Assembly (NCBI RefSeq): GCF_902498065.1
Contig: NZ_CABVIR010000001.1
Coordinates: 1,116,001-1,180,000, forward strand
Source: Pseudomonas fluorescens
GTDB lineage: Bacteria > Pseudomonadota > Gammaproteobacteria > Pseudomonadales > Pseudomonadaceae
Direction of reading: 5' to 3'
DNA: 64,000 nt
The notes beneath the pieces were generated by a model. It did not search any database and was not told the DNA's origin. It was given only the letters and a program-made list of their open reading frames with translations. Each line of letters opens with the position of its first letter. The stretch's first letter is position 1. A program made the position numbers and the translations under genes. Below are positions 28,170 through 42,168 of this stretch, one piece after another.

Positions 28170-29314
28170 AGGCGTCTGTCCAATGTGCTTTCAATGGCGC
28201 TGACCACTCGGTCGACGTCGTCGAGCGTCATGTCGGGGAACAACGGGATCGAACACAGGCGTGCCGAGTTCCATTCGGTGTTGGGCAGGTAGATGTTGGG
28301 GAATCGCTGGCGGTAGTAGGTGTGCAGGTGCGTGGCGATGAAGTGAATGCCGGTGCCGATACTGTGTTCCTGCAAGGACTTCATGAACGCCTCACGGTCC
28401 AGTCCGCAGCGTTCGGCGTCGATACGCAAGATGAACAGGTGCCAGGCGTGCTGTTGCGGGTAGGCCGCAATGGCCAGCGGTTGCACCGGTGAGCCTTCCA
28501 GCCGTTGCAGGTAAGCCTTTGCCAGCGCTGTACGCTTGGCGTTGATGTCGTCCAGACGCTGCAGTTGCACCAGTGCGATGGCGGCATTGATGTCGGCCAG
28601 GTTGTACTTGAACCCCGGCTCGATCACCTGCGCCTGGGGCTTGCGGCCGTGGGTCAGGCGGTCGTAGGCATCGACGCCAAGGCCGTGAAACTTGAGCATG
28701 CGCACTCGGCTGGCCAGCGTTTCATCGTCAGTGACGAACATCGCGCCCTCGGCGCAGGTCATGTTCTTGATCGCGTGGAACGAGAAGATCGCCGTGCCTT
28801 TCGCGCCGACGTGACGGTTTTTGTAAACGGTGCCCGCCGCATGGGCGGCGTCTTCGATCACCGGGATGCCGTGTTTCTCGGCCAACGCGTAGAGCGGATC
28901 GAGATCGAACGCCGCGCCGGCGTAGTGCACCGGAATGATCGCCCGGGTGCGCGGGGTGATGGCCGCTTCGATGTGCTCGACGCTGCTCATCAGCGTGTCG
29001 CGGTCAACGTCGACAAACACCAGCGTCGCGCCCAGCAGGCAGATCATGTTGGCGGTGGAGACCCAGGTCTGGGACGGCGTGATGACTTCGTCGCCGGGAC
29101 CAATGCCCAACGCCAGTAACGTGACATGCATGGCGCCAGTGGCCGAGGACAGTGCCACGGCATGGCGGCAGCCAACATAGTTGGCGAAGTGTTCTTCGAG
29201 TTGCTGATTTTTCGGCCCGGTAGTGATCCAGCCAGAGCGCAAAACTTGCTCTACGGCCGCAATTTCCTCATCGCCGATACTGGGGCGGGAGAAGGGGAGA
29301 AAAGCCTGACTCAT
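28166..29314 (-). CDS. arnB: UDP-4-amino-4-deoxy-L-arabinose aminotransferase ArnB
   Basis: The 382-residue PLP enzyme of the DegT/DnrJ/EryC1 family is first in the arn operon. It has [21 protein letters not shown] near residue 54, [19 protein letters not shown] near 155 and the PLP lysine in [16 protein letters not shown] near 183. It transaminates UDP-4-keto-arabinose from ArnA, using glutamate, to UDP-Ara4N. The upstream region presumably carries the operon promoter. Confidence 0.95.
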   Translation of the reverse strand: MSQAFLPFSRPSIGDEEIAAVEQVLRSGWITTGPKNQQLEEHFANYVGCRHAVALSSATGAMHVTLLALGIGPGDEVITPSQTWVSTANMICLLGATLVFVDVDRDTLMSSVEHIEAAITPRTRAIIPVHYAGAAFDLDPLYALAEKHGIPVIEDAAHAAGTVYKNRHVGAKGTAIFSFHAIKNMTCAEGAMFVTDDETLASRVRMLKFHGLGVDAYDRLTHGRKPQAQVIEPGFKYNLADINAAIALVQLQRLDDINAKRTALAKAYLQRLEGSPVQPLAIAAYPQQHAWHLFILRIDAERCGLDREAFMKSLQEHSIGTGIHFIATHLHTYYRQRFPNIYLPNTEWNSARLCSIPLFPDMTLDDVDRVVSAIESTLDRRL

Positions 29315-29615
29315 GGAGAACCTCAGGGCGTTGGAAGTCCTTCAGCCAAAGGGCCGAAAGAAACAGAGTTTCAGTGGTTTAGTAACCTGTCTGGCACGAA
29401 CCGCATTTGACTTTTGCGGCCATGGGCGGCAGGTTGGGTGCCCATCGCGGCTCACCGGATATATAAGAGGTTAGGCGCGTTTTTGTGAAAGGAACATGAA
29501 AAACCGGTGGGCGAATCGTTTATCCGAAGTCTATTAAGCCTGTGTTCAGACTTCTGCCGTTCATCGCGTTATTGCGTAGAAAAGTCCTACAGAAGTGTCC
29601 CGCTTTATATGAAGA
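29315..29615. promoter_or_regulatory. Divergent region between arnB and the tyrosine recombinase gene
   Basis: This 301-base gap separates divergent genes, becomes AT-rich toward 29460-29615 and should hold both promoters. I looked for PmrA/PhoP-type direct repeats with a CTTAA core and saw no convincing copy. No small gene is evident. Confidence 0.5.
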
Positions 29616-30605
29616 ATGTTTCAATCCTTAGTTGTTTTAATGAACTGTTTCCACTCAAGGCCGTTTGTTTTGATTGACTTACCTGTTGCTGATTCAACTG
29701 CTGCAAAGAACCCGATGACCGTGTATCTGGCGCGACTGGCGCCGTCCAGCCAACTGACCATGCGCTATGTGTTGCAGGACGCCGCCGATCGCCTGGGCTT
29801 CGAAGACATGAACGTCGAGGACATTCCCTGGCACGAGCTGCAGCCCGAGGATGTGATCGCGCTGGTCGCGGCCTTGCGCGAGGATGGCTACGCACCGAAT
29901 ACGTCGTCGCTGTACGTCAACGCTGTGCGTGGGGTGATGAACGAAGCGTGGCGCATGAGCCTGATCAGTCAGGAGCACTTGCTGAAGATGCGCTCGGTCA
30001 AAGGCATTGCCGGCACACGGCTGTCGCAGGGGCGCAATCTGCGGCGCTCACTGATTCAGGAGATGATGGCGGTTTGTGCCGCCGACCCACGGCCACAAGG
30101 TTTGCGCGACGCGGCGATCATCGGGATTTTGTACGGCTCGGGCATGCGTAAATCGGAGTCGGTGAACCTCGACCTGAATCAGGTGGATTTCACCGAGCGC
30201 AGCCTGCGGGTGACCGCCAAAGGCAACAAACAACTGATCAAGTACGCACCGGCCTGGGCGTTCGCCAAACTGGATGCCTGGCTGGAGCTGCGCCGTTCGC
30301 AGCTCAAGGACGGCGAAGTGGACGATCCGTTTCTGTTCAATCGCATCCGTCGCGGCAGTCACATCACCCGCGAGCGCATCACCAAACACGCGATCTATTA
30401 CATCGCCCGCCAGCGGGGTGCGCAGGTCGGGGTGAAAATCATGCCGCATGATTTTCGACGCTCGTTCATTACCCGCGTGATTGAGGAGCACGATTTGTCG
30501 ATCGCGCAGAAACTCGCGCATCACAGCAATATCCAGACGACCGCCAACTACGACGTGCGCGATGACAACGAGCGGCGACGGGCCGTGGACCGCTTCGATC
30601 TTTAA
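29616..30605 (+). CDS. Solitary tyrosine recombinase/integrase
   Basis: The 329-residue protein has a SAM-like core-binding N-terminal region (about 35-125) and a catalytic domain with the expected tyrosine-recombinase residues: Arg in LYGSGMRKSESVNL, Lys in VTAKGNKQLIKYAP, His-x-x-Arg in MPHDFRRSFITR, His in KLAHHSNIQTT and the nucleophile Tyr in TANYDVRD. It resembles XerC/D in size. The start is uncertain: ATG at 29616, 29640 or 29715 are all in frame, and none has a strong ribosome binding site. No phage, integron or transposon genes adjoin it, and no flanking repeats suggesting att sites were found. Its 3' end overlaps the iron ABC ATPase gene by 4 bases. Confidence 0.85.
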   Translation: MFQSLVVLMNCFHSRPFVLIDLPVADSTAAKNPMTVYLARLAPSSQLTMRYVLQDAADRLGFEDMNVEDIPWHELQPEDVIALVAALREDGYAPNTSSLYVNAVRGVMNEAWRMSLISQEHLLKMRSVKGIAGTRLSQGRNLRRSLIQEMMAVCAADPRPQGLRDAAIIGILYGSGMRKSESVNLDLNQVDFTERSLRVTAKGNKQLIKYAPAWAFAKLDAWLELRRSQLKDGEVDDPFLFNRIRRGSHITRERITKHAIYYIARQRGAQVGVKIMPHDFRRSFITRVIEEHDLSIAQKLAHHSNIQTTANYDVRDDNERRRAVDRFDL

Positions 30606-31672
30606 GGTTCACTCAGCACATGGGCATGCCCGATGGTCGAGACCTGAACCGCACTGCCGGTAGGTGGCGCGTACAAGCCTGAGCTGCGCACCATGAGTGT
30701 GCGGCCAGGCTGTTGCGCTGAAGGCAAAGACTCCAGCTCCACGGTCAAGGTGCAGGTATTGCCGCTGAAATCCCGCTCGGTCACTACCGCGCGGCATCCA
30801 GCGACCTCTACGTCGTTTGACACGATGCCGATCAGTTGCAACTGCTCGGGCCGCAGCATGATCTGCGCGCAGCGGTTGTTGCGATGGTTGTTGACCGGGA
30901 TCCGCCCCAGATCACAATGCGCCCAGCCGGCCTCGATCCTGGCGGGCATGACCACCGCATCGCCGAGGAACAGCGCGGTTTGTTCGTCGCCGGGATAGCG
31001 GTAAAGATCCAGTGGATGACCTGACTGCACCAGTTGCCCTTCGCGCATGACCGCCAGTTGATCGGCAAATGACAGCGCTTCGCTCTGGTCATGGGTGACC
31101 AGAATGGTGGTGACACCGGCATCGGCCAGCAGCCGCGCAACCAGTTTGCGCATGGCGGCGCGCAAGCCGGTATCGAGCGCGGAAAATGGCTCATCCAGCA
31201 ACATCAGGCGTGGCTGTTGCGCCAGCGCTCGCGCCAGTGCCACACGTTGTTGCTGGCCGCCGGAAAGCTCATGGGGCCAACGATTGGCCATGCTGGAATC
31301 CAGTGCCACGCTGTCCATCAGTTCGGCAATACGCTCGTGTTTCATGGCGCCCTTGGTCGACAGGCCGAAACCGATGTTGGCGGCCACGGTCATGTGCGGA
31401 AACAGGGCGCCGTCCTGCGGGACATAACCGATCTGGCGTTGATGCGCCGGGACTTCGTGGGTGTCGTCCACCAACGTCTGGCCATTGAACGTCAGGCGGC
31501 CCGAGTCCGGAAACTCGAAACCGGCGATCATGCGCAGCAAGGTGGTTTTGCCCGAACCGGAAGGCCCGACGATCACCGTGCGGCTACCCGTGGGCACCGA
31601 CAGGCTGATGTTTTCCAGGGCGCGATGCGCGCCATAGGATTTGCAGATCGAATGCAGTTCAAGAGCGTTCAT
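30602..31672 (-). CDS. fbpC: Ferric iron ABC transporter, ATP-binding protein (FbpC-like)
   Basis: The 356-residue ATPase has Walker [10 protein letters not shown] near residue 37, the signature [17 protein letters not shown] near 139, Walker [13 protein letters not shown] and switch VTHDQSEAL, then a C-terminal TOBE-like regulatory domain from about 245. Together with the binding protein and double-length permease encoded upstream it forms an FbpABC/HitABC-type ferric iron importer. Its ATG overlaps the permease stop by 4 bases. Confidence 0.88.
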   Translation of the reverse strand: MNALELHSICKSYGAHRALENISLSVPTGSRTVIVGPSGSGKTTLLRMIAGFEFPDSGRLTFNGQTLVDDTHEVPAHQRQIGYVPQDGALFPHMTVAANIGFGLSTKGAMKHERIAELMDSVALDSSMANRWPHELSGGQQQRVALARALAQQPRLMLLDEPFSALDTGLRAAMRKLVARLLADAGVTTILVTHDQSEALSFADQLAVMREGQLVQSGHPLDLYRYPGDEQTALFLGDAVVMPARIEAGWAHCDLGRIPVNNHRNNRCAQIMLRPEQLQLIGIVSNDVEVAGCRAVVTERDFSGNTCTLTVELESLPSAQQPGRTLMVRSSGLYAPPTGSAVQVSTIGHAHVLSEP

Positions 31673-33267
31673 CGGCCAGCCGTTCGTTTGGATTGGTGAT
31701 AGAGGAGCCCGGTCAAAGGAAGTGACAGCAGGATCATCAGCAAGGCATAAGGCGCAGCGGCGGCGTAGTCGATCTCGCTGGTCAACGCCCAGAACCCGGT
31801 CGCCAGCGTGCGCGTGCCGTTCGGGGCGAGCAGCAGGGTGGCGGTCAATTCATTGGTGATCGCCAGGAACACCAGCGCGGCACCCGCAGCAGCACCGGGC
31901 GCGGCGAGGCGCAGGGTAATCAACCACAACGCACGACCGGGCGAGCGACCGAGACTGCGGGCGATGTTCTCCAGCTCAACCGGCGCCTGAGCGATGCCCG
32001 CCCGCAAACTCACCAGCGCACGGGGCAAAAACATCAGCAAATACGCCAGCAGCACGGTGATCGTGGTCTGATAAATCGGACGGGCGAAATGCACCGTGAC
32101 CGTCACCAACGCCAGGGCGACCACAATGCCCGGCAACGAACTGGTGATGTAGTTGCAGCTTTCAAGGACCCGTTGCAGCCGACCCGGCGAGCGGATCGAC
32201 AGCCACGCAATCGGAATCGCCGCGCAGGTGGTGAGAGCCGCGCCGGCAACCCCGAGCAGCAGCGTCTGTTGCAGCGCCGGCATCAGCTCGGCCATCTGCC
32301 AGACCTGCGAGCCACCGGCGATCAGCCACTTGCCCAAGGTGATCAACGGCACCCCCAGCGCGAGGGCGCAGGTCACGATCTGCAAGGTGAGCGCGAGCAC
32401 GGTTGGCAGTTTTTTCAGGCGCACGACCTGCTGTTCCCGGGCGCTCCCGGAACCAACGCGGGCATACCGCGCATTGCCACGCGCCGCCGATTCGACGGTC
32501 AGCATCGCCAGGCAACACAGCGCGAGCACACCCGCCAGCATGTGCGCGGCTGGCCCGTTGAAGGTGGATTTGAACTGATCGAAGATCGCTGTGGTGAAGG
32601 TGTCGAAGCGGATCATCGCGTACAGGCCGTATTCGGCGAGCAGGTGCAGCCCGACCAACAAGGCGCCGCCACAAATGGCCAGACGCAGCTGCGGCAGCAC
32701 CACGCGAAAAAACACTGCCCAAGGTTTGAGCCCCATCGATTGCGCGACATCTTCGATGGCCGGATCGAGCCGACGCAACGTCGCCGCAATCGGCAAGTAG
32801 AGGAAAGGGAAGTAGGCGATGACCGACACCAGAACCCCGGCAAACAGCCCGTGAATCGGCGGCACCAGACTGACCCAGGCATAGCTGTGAACGAATGCCG
32901 GGACCGCCAGCGGCGCGGTCGCCAGCAACGACCACCAGCGCCGCCCCGGCAGATCGCTGCGCTCGGTCAGCCAGGCGAGTGTCACGCCCAGCGCGACGCA
33001 CAGGGGAATCGTGATCAGCACCAGCAATACTGTGTTGATGAACAGCTCGCCGACCCGTGGCCGAAACACCAGTGCGAGCAAGGTTGTCCAGCCGGTTTGC
33101 ACGGACACGCCGATGACAAAAGCGATTGGCAGCAGCGCCAGCAGCGAAACCAGCACCGACAAACCGATCACCCATGCACCGCCGCGACCCACGAACACTC
33201 CGCGGGAGCGGCGGCGCAAATGTGCGGGTATCGCCTCAGCGACGACCGCCGGTAATGTTTCAGGCAT
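31669..33267 (-). CDS. fbpB: Ferric iron ABC transporter permease, fused double domain (FbpB-like)
   Basis: The 532-residue inner-membrane protein has about twelve helices and two copies of the permease EAA region ([23 protein letters not shown] near residue 190 and [24 protein letters not shown] near 440). This internal duplication is typical of FbpB/HitB. The ATG at 33267 is preferred over a TTG one codon earlier; it lies 4 bases after the binding protein stop. Confidence 0.9.
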   Translation of the reverse strand: MPETLPAVVAEAIPAHLRRRSRGVFVGRGGAWVIGLSVLVSLLALLPIAFVIGVSVQTGWTTLLALVFRPRVGELFINTVLLVLITIPLCVALGVTLAWLTERSDLPGRRWWSLLATAPLAVPAFVHSYAWVSLVPPIHGLFAGVLVSVIAYFPFLYLPIAATLRRLDPAIEDVAQSMGLKPWAVFFRVVLPQLRLAICGGALLVGLHLLAEYGLYAMIRFDTFTTAIFDQFKSTFNGPAAHMLAGVLALCCLAMLTVESAARGNARYARVGSGSAREQQVVRLKKLPTVLALTLQIVTCALALGVPLITLGKWLIAGGSQVWQMAELMPALQQTLLLGVAGAALTTCAAIPIAWLSIRSPGRLQRVLESCNYITSSLPGIVVALALVTVTVHFARPIYQTTITVLLAYLLMFLPRALVSLRAGIAQAPVELENIARSLGRSPGRALWLITLRLAAPGAAAGAALVFLAITNELTATLLLAPNGTRTLATGFWALTSEIDYAAAAPYALLMILLSLPLTGLLYHQSKRTAGR

Positions 33268-33270
33268 CAA

Positions 33271-34284
33271 TTAGAGCAGTCCGGCCTGTGTCATCAGCTC
33301 AACGGCTTTTTTGCTGTCGAGTTTCGAGGCGTCGACTTTCGGCGCGTCGAGCTGCTGCAGGGGCACCAGTTTTGGGTTGGATTGCGCGTTCTTGCCGACC
33401 GCGTATTCAAACGAATTGCCGGTCTTGAGGATGGCCTGGCCGTCTTTGCCGGTCACCCACTTGAGGAACGCCTGGGCTTGATCTTTGTGTTTACTGGACG
33501 CCAGGACACCGCCACCGGAAATACTGACGAAGGCGCCCGGATCCTGGTGTTTGAAATAGTGCAGTGCGGTGTTCTTGCTGTTCTCGCCGGTCTTGGCCTG
33601 ATCACCGAAGCGGTAATAGTGATAAATCACACCGCTGTCGATTTGCCCGGCGTTGACCGCTTTGAGCACGGAGCTGTTGCCCCGGTAGGCGGTAAAGTTG
33701 ATCTTCATGCCCTTCAACCACTCCAGGGTGGCGGCTTCGCCTTTGAGCTCCAGAACGGCAGCGACAATCGCCTGGAAGTCGGCACCGGCGGGCGAGGCTG
33801 CCCAGCGGCCTTTCCATTTGGCATCGGCGAGGTCCATCAACGACTTCGGCAGCTCGGCTTCGGGCAGTTTGGCCGGGTTGTAGACAAACACCGTGGAGCG
33901 CGCCGCGATCCCGACCCATTTGCCATGGGCCGGACGGTAGGCCGCGTCGATTTGTTCGAGGGTAGTCGGCGCCACGGGCGCAAACAGCCCCGCGTTGTCC
34001 ACCAGCACCATGGCCGGGGAGTTTTCGGTGAGGAACACGTCAGCCGGGGAGGCTGCGCCTTCCTGCACGATCTGATTGCCCATTTCCGTGTCGTCGCCAT
34101 TGCGTACCGTGACCTTGATCCCGGTCTCCCTGGTAAAGCCTTCGACCCAGGCTTTGGTCAGGCTTTCGTGCTGGGCGTTGTAGACCACGATGCCGTCGGC
34201 ATCCGCAGCGTAGACGTGGCCAGCACTCAGCAGGGCAGTAGCCAGCAGGGCTTTTTTGAGGAAAGAGGGGAAATGGCGATTCAT
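33271..34284 (-). CDS. fbpA: Ferric iron ABC transporter substrate-binding protein (FbpA/HitA-like)
   Basis: The 337-residue protein has a Sec signal (LLATALLSAGHVYA-AD, cleavage near residue 26) and the family 1 ferric-binding fold: IVVYNAQHESLTKAWVEGF near residue 31 and the adjacent Tyr pair in GVIYHYYRFGD near 220 that usually coordinates Fe3+. It is the first gene of the iron importer operon. A possible Fur box lies 71 bases upstream. Confidence 0.9.
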   Translation of the reverse strand: MNRHFPSFLKKALLATALLSAGHVYAADADGIVVYNAQHESLTKAWVEGFTRETGIKVTVRNGDDTEMGNQIVQEGAASPADVFLTENSPAMVLVDNAGLFAPVAPTTLEQIDAAYRPAHGKWVGIAARSTVFVYNPAKLPEAELPKSLMDLADAKWKGRWAASPAGADFQAIVAAVLELKGEAATLEWLKGMKINFTAYRGNSSVLKAVNAGQIDSGVIYHYYRFGDQAKTGENSKNTALHYFKHQDPGAFVSISGGGVLASSKHKDQAQAFLKWVTGKDGQAILKTGNSFEYAVGKNAQSNPKLVPLQQLDAPKVDASKLDSKKAVELMTQAGLL

Positions 34285-34354
34285 GCGGTGGCGGCTCCCG
34301 TTATTTTAGAATCTTGGACGCTGACAGACCGGAAGGGTCTGTGAATGATTGTAG

Positions 34355-34373
34355 GTCAATACGAATCATTTGC
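34355..34373 (-). promoter_or_regulatory. Candidate Fur box upstream of the iron importer operon
   Basis: Read on the minus strand, this 19-base site (GCAAATGATTCGTATTGAC) matches the Fur consensus GATAATGATAATCATTATC at 11 of 19 positions, including an intact AATGAT. It lies just upstream of fbpA, where a Fur operator would be expected. The match is moderate. Confidence 0.45.
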
Positions 34374-34425
34374 AGCTTTGAGGCGGCGCCAAATGTAAGG
34401 GATGGAATGAGAAAAAAACGTCAAT

Positions 34426-34986
34426 TCATTGCGCCACCGGGCAACCTTTCTGTGTGCCGCTCGCGGCCTGGTTGATCAACGCGGCCAGGCGCTTGACGTT
34501 GTTTTGCTGGGCCACCACCAAGTCATCAATGGACGGTCCTGAAGGTGTCTGCAACGTGCTGCGGCAGGTGATCAGCGTGTTATCACCTTCACCGGGATTG
34601 CGCAGACGCCATTTGACGTCGATCAAACCGTACTGCCCGGGTATCGAGTCGAAGCGTTGCACATCGAGGCGCACCGAGACTTTACGTTGCGGATTGCTGT
34701 TGGCCAGTTGATCGACTAATGCGCTGCGCAACTCGTCCACCAGGCTCGCGGCCCACCATTGGGTCTCGAGAATCGCCAAACCACTGTTGCCCTGACGAAT
34801 GACGATCTGCGGGCGATCGACCTGAGGCGGTACGCTGAGGCCTTCGATCTGGATGTCTGCGCCGTTGCCGCGTGCGGTGCCGCTCAATTGAGTCGGTGTC
34901 AGCGTGTGGAACTGAATCGGGTCACTGCGGCAGGCGACAAGCAGTACACACGCAGTGACCAAGCCAATCTTCAGCGAAAAAGCCAT
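34426..34986 (-). CDS. pqiC: PqiC-like lipoprotein (ABC-type transport auxiliary, DUF330)
   Basis: The 186-residue protein has a lipobox (LLVACRSD, lipidated Cys near residue 19) and the PqiC/DUF330 fold, with VSVPPQVDRPQIV-like and GLIDVKWRLRNPGE segments. In E. coli PqiC is an outer-membrane lipoprotein that docks with the PqiB tube to move lipids between membranes. It is the last gene of the pqi operon, 17 bases after pqiB, with AGGAG before its ATG. Confidence 0.85.
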   Translation of the reverse strand: MAFSLKIGLVTACVLLVACRSDPIQFHTLTPTQLSGTARGNGADIQIEGLSVPPQVDRPQIVIRQGNSGLAILETQWWAASLVDELRSALVDQLANSNPQRKVSVRLDVQRFDSIPGQYGLIDVKWRLRNPGEGDNTLITCRSTLQTPSGPSIDDLVVAQQNNVKRLAALINQAASGTQKGCPVAQ

Positions 34987-35003
34987 GGGTGTTGCTCCTG
35001 TGG

Positions 35004-36659
35004 TCAGTTGCGTGGTGGACCCTGCAGATCAGCCGGTGCTGCGTTGTTGGGCCGACCGCGAATCAGCGACTCTGGATGCCGGCCCAAGTAATCCGACAGT
35101 TCACGCAAGGAGCGCGACATGCGTCCGAGTTCGTCCAGGGTCTGGGTCAATTGCTCGCGTTGCGGCGAGTCCTCGGCGAGGGTCGAGCTGGCCGATTGCA
35201 GGGTCTTGCTGACGTCCGCCAGGGTGGTTTGCACGCCGGGCAAGGTCTTGGCGTTGAATTGCGCGAGGCCTTTGCGCAGCTCGACGAGGTTGCTGTCGAG
35301 GTTGCCGGCTATGCGTCCGATGGGCAGGTCGTTGATTTTGTTGACCATGCTTTCGAGTTTTTCCTGCAACTGTTCAAGGCTGCCGGGAATGGTCGGGATG
35401 GACACCGGCCGAGCGGTTGGATCGAACACGACTTTCTCTGCCTTCGGGTAGAAGTCGAGCGCTACATAGAGCTGACCGGTCAACAGGTTGCCGCTTCGGG
35501 CCTGTGCCCGCAGGCCGTTTTCGATGAAGGAGCCCATAAGCCTGACACCGGCGGCTTCGTCATTGGGGTCGTGCTTCAACGCCTCAAGCATTTTGGCGTG
35601 AGCCTGACCGAGCCGTTGCGGGTAGATCACGATGCCGACGTTGACCGGAAAGCTGCGCTTTTTTGCATCGAAATCCAGATTGACTGACACCACTCTGCCG
35701 AACTCGATGCCAAGGAATTCCACCGGCGCACCGACCTTCAGCCCCCGCAGTGCCTGGTCGAAACGCAAACTCAGGTATTGCGCCTTGCCGTTGGGCGGGG
35801 CGAGGGCGGTTTGCTGGTCTTCGAACAGCTCGAACGCTTTTTCCTCGGTAGCCGATTTATCGTTGGGGCTGTATTCCGGGGCGCGGAAAGCGATGCCGCC
35901 CACCAGTATGGAGGACAGCGATTCGGTCTTTACTGCAAAACCGTTGGCCCCGACATTTACATCGATCCCGCTGGCATTCCAGAACCGGGTGTTTTCGGTG
36001 ACGTAGGCGTCGTTGGGTGAATGGATAAAGACTTCGATGTTTACCCCTTTGCCGTCGGCGTCCAGGGCATAAGCGACGACCTGCCCGACGGGAATCTTGC
36101 GGTAGTAAACCGGCGAGCCGATGTCCAGTGAACCGAGGTCCGGGGTATGCAACATGAAGCGCTTGCCCGGCTCGCCATAAGTGATCGGCGGCGGGTTTTC
36201 CAGGCCTTTGAAGTTCTTCGCCCGCGCATTGGCCTGGCCGATGTCGGCGCCAATGTAGTCCCCGGACAGCAGCGTATCGATACCCGACACGCCGCCCGCG
36301 CCGATTCGGGGCCGCACCACCCAGAATTGCGAGTCTTCGCGGGTGAAACTTTCCGCCTGCTTGGCCAGTTTGATGGTGGCGTTGACGCTTTTCTGGTCGT
36401 TGCTCAGTTCTACCTCGGAGACTTGCCCGATCACCACGTTACGGTATTTGACCTCGGTCTTGTTGGCGGTCAGGCCGCTGCCGGTCTTGAATGTGACGGT
36501 GATGGTCGGTCCTTCCTGCAGGATGCTGTGCACCACCAGCGAAATACCTACCAGCACCGCGATAATCGGGACTATCCATACCAAGGAAACGCTGAAACGA
36601 CGGGTCTTGATCGGGGCCTGCCCGGGAGCTTGCGGCCCGTCAGTGGCTTGCGACTTCAT
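35004..36659 (-). CDS. pqiB: PqiB, MCE/MlaD-domain protein
   Basis: The 551-residue protein has one N-terminal transmembrane helix (about 27-48) and three MCE domains (about 50-140, 165-250 and 290-390). A long C-terminal helical region follows, with repeated Leu-rich heptads (KTLPGVQTTLADVSKTLQSA). E. coli PqiB (546 residues) forms a syringe-like hexameric tube across the periplasm for lipid transport. Its start overlaps the preceding PqiA-type gene by 20 bases and has the strong site GAGGAGGTC. Confidence 0.92.
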   Translation of the reverse strand: MKSQATDGPQAPGQAPIKTRRFSVSLVWIVPIIAVLVGISLVVHSILQEGPTITVTFKTGSGLTANKTEVKYRNVVIGQVSEVELSNDQKSVNATIKLAKQAESFTREDSQFWVVRPRIGAGGVSGIDTLLSGDYIGADIGQANARAKNFKGLENPPPITYGEPGKRFMLHTPDLGSLDIGSPVYYRKIPVGQVVAYALDADGKGVNIEVFIHSPNDAYVTENTRFWNASGIDVNVGANGFAVKTESLSSILVGGIAFRAPEYSPNDKSATEEKAFELFEDQQTALAPPNGKAQYLSLRFDQALRGLKVGAPVEFLGIEFGRVVSVNLDFDAKKRSFPVNVGIVIYPQRLGQAHAKMLEALKHDPNDEAAGVRLMGSFIENGLRAQARSGNLLTGQLYVALDFYPKAEKVVFDPTARPVSIPTIPGSLEQLQEKLESMVNKINDLPIGRIAGNLDSNLVELRKGLAQFNAKTLPGVQTTLADVSKTLQSASSTLAEDSPQREQLTQTLDELGRMSRSLRELSDYLGRHPESLIRGRPNNAAPADLQGPPRN

Positions 36660-37290
36660 CCATGACCTCCTCGTGATTCGAATGGTGTTGGTCCCAGATC
36701 AAACGCGGGTCAAAACTCATGGCAGAGAGCATGGTGAACACCACGACCAGGCCAAAGAAGAGAATGCCCACGCGGGGTTCGATATCGGCCAGGGCTTGAA
36801 ACTTGACCAGTGAAGCCACCAGGGCCACCACGATCACGTCGAGCATCGACCAATAACCGATGAGCTCGACGAAGCGGTACATTTTTGACCGCTCCTTGCG
36901 CGCCCATTGGCTGTCGCGCTGAACGGTCACCAGCAGGAGCGTCAGAGCGACGAATTTGACGCCCGGCACCGCGATGCTGGCGATGAAAATGATCAGGGCA
37001 ATGTCCCAGGCGCCGTGCTGCCAGAAATCCAGCACACCGCCCATGATGGTGCTGTCGGCGCCGGCGCCAACCATTTTGGTGTTCATCACCGGCAACACAT
37101 TGGCCGGGATGTAAAACACCAGCGAAGTCAGCAGGTAGGCCCAGGTGCGGGTCAGTGCGTTGGGCTTGCGCCGATGCAGCGGTGCACCGCAACGCTCGCA
37201 TTCTTGGGGTTCGCCGGTCATGTCACAGGCCAGGTCGCAGCTGTGGCAAAGGCACAGGTTGAGTTCGCTCGCGACCGGAGGCGTGGTCAT
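36640..37290 (-). CDS. pqiA: PqiA-like membrane protein (second PqiA domain)
   Basis: The 216-residue protein equals one of the two repeats of full-length PqiA. It has an N-terminal zinc-ribbon (CLCHSCDLACD and CERCGA), four transmembrane helices and the PANVLPVMNTKMVGAG motif near residue 62. PqiA is the inner-membrane partner of PqiB. The ATG at 37290 overlaps the upstream gene's stop as ATGA. E. coli PqiA carries both repeats in one chain of about 417 residues; here they are separate genes. Confidence 0.88.
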   Translation of the reverse strand: MTTPPVASELNLCLCHSCDLACDMTGEPQECERCGAPLHRRKPNALTRTWAYLLTSLVFYIPANVLPVMNTKMVGAGADSTIMGGVLDFWQHGAWDIALIIFIASIAVPGVKFVALTLLLVTVQRDSQWARKERSKMYRFVELIGYWSMLDVIVVALVASLVKFQALADIEPRVGILFFGLVVVFTMLSAMSFDPRLIWDQHHSNHEEVMDEVASH

Positions 37291-37883
37291 AAAACATCCC
37301 ACAGTTCACGTATATCGCGCCCGGCAATGCGGATCATCATCAGGCTGAGAATGGCCAGGGCGAACAGTCCGATGCCGGGCAGCACGTCGAGCAACCCGGC
37401 GAGCTTGATCACCGCGACCATCGCCCCCAGCAGGCAGACTTCCAGCATGCTCCAGGGCCGCAGGGTTTCCAGCCAGCGCATGCAGAATCTGAAACCCGGT
37501 GAGCGACGGGAGGTGAGGGCGAAGCTCAAGACCCAGATCAACAGCAGCAACTGGAAAATCGGCGCAATGATCATGGAAATGGCCGCCACCAGGGCGATGA
37601 AGGTAATCGGGCCCAGCGTCAGGGCCATTATGGAATCCCACAGCGTTGCGCTGTTTTTCAAGCCTTTAAGGCTGATGCTCATCACCGGATAGAAATTGGC
37701 GAAAATCCACAGCATCAATGCCGTCACGGTCAACGCCAGTCGCTGCTCCACCGTCAGGCCGTTATAACGCTGAAGCACACCGCCGCAGCGCGTACACAGG
37801 GTTTTCTGATGTTTGGCGAGCGTGACTTTTTGATACACGCAGTCGCAGTGCTCGCAGATGATCAGTTGGTCAGTCGTAGCCAT
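37287..37883 (-). CDS. pqiA: PqiA-like membrane protein (first PqiA domain)
   Basis: The 198-residue protein has a zinc-ribbon (CEHCDCVYQKV and CTRCGG), four transmembrane helices and the FANFYPVMSISLKGLKNSATL motif near residue 67, matching the other PqiA repeat. The ATG at 37883 (MATTDQL) is chosen because the extension upstream has no family similarity; its ribosome binding site is weak. It starts the pqi operon. Confidence 0.87.
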   Translation of the reverse strand: MATTDQLIICEHCDCVYQKVTLAKHQKTLCTRCGGVLQRYNGLTVEQRLALTVTALMLWIFANFYPVMSISLKGLKNSATLWDSIMALTLGPITFIALVAAISMIIAPIFQLLLLIWVLSFALTSRRSPGFRFCMRWLETLRPWSMLEVCLLGAMVAVIKLAGLLDVLPGIGLFALAILSLMMIRIAGRDIRELWDVL

Positions 37884-37990
37884 AGGCCGCACTCGCCAGG
37901 ACACAGGAAAGTCAGAGCACCTCCTCAATATAGAAGTGCCTTGTGAATGAGCAAATCGAAAGGCTCAAACGACCGATAGTCCGTGTCATC

Positions 37991-38088
37991 GTTCTTCGCG
38001 GGCAAGCCCGCTCCCGCAAGGATCTTCGTCGTTCACCAATGCTGTGTCCGCTGAAGATCCTGTGCGGGCTTGCCCGCGAAAGCGGTAG
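37991..38088. repeat. REPIN with a GCGGGC/GCCCGC stem
   Basis: Two inverted units face each other: CGCGGGCAAGCCCGCTCCCGC and TGCGGGCTTGCCCGCG. The inner parts are also partly complementary (GGATCTTC and GAAGATCC), so the whole element can fold into one long hairpin. It lies between pqiA and the puuB-like gene. Confidence 0.85.
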
Positions 38089-38106
38089 CTCAAACACGGT
38101 TGCGCT

Positions 38107-42007
<3,901 letters not shown>

Positions 42008-42168
42008 AAAGACCTCATTATTGGTTTTATTAACGCCGGGGAGGGTGGTTTCATCCGCCACACACTTCCCCTGGGACGCGTTGACGACTATCTTGGGCGA
42101 GCCTTGACGTTCCATCTATCCACTTTCAGCAGCACCAAAACGCACCAAACGAGTGCGTAAGGTCACCC

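Noticed and set aside
29315..29615. PmrA/PhoP box upstream of arnB
   Set aside because: Expected from arn regulation in P. aeruginosa, but no convincing CTTAA direct repeat was found.
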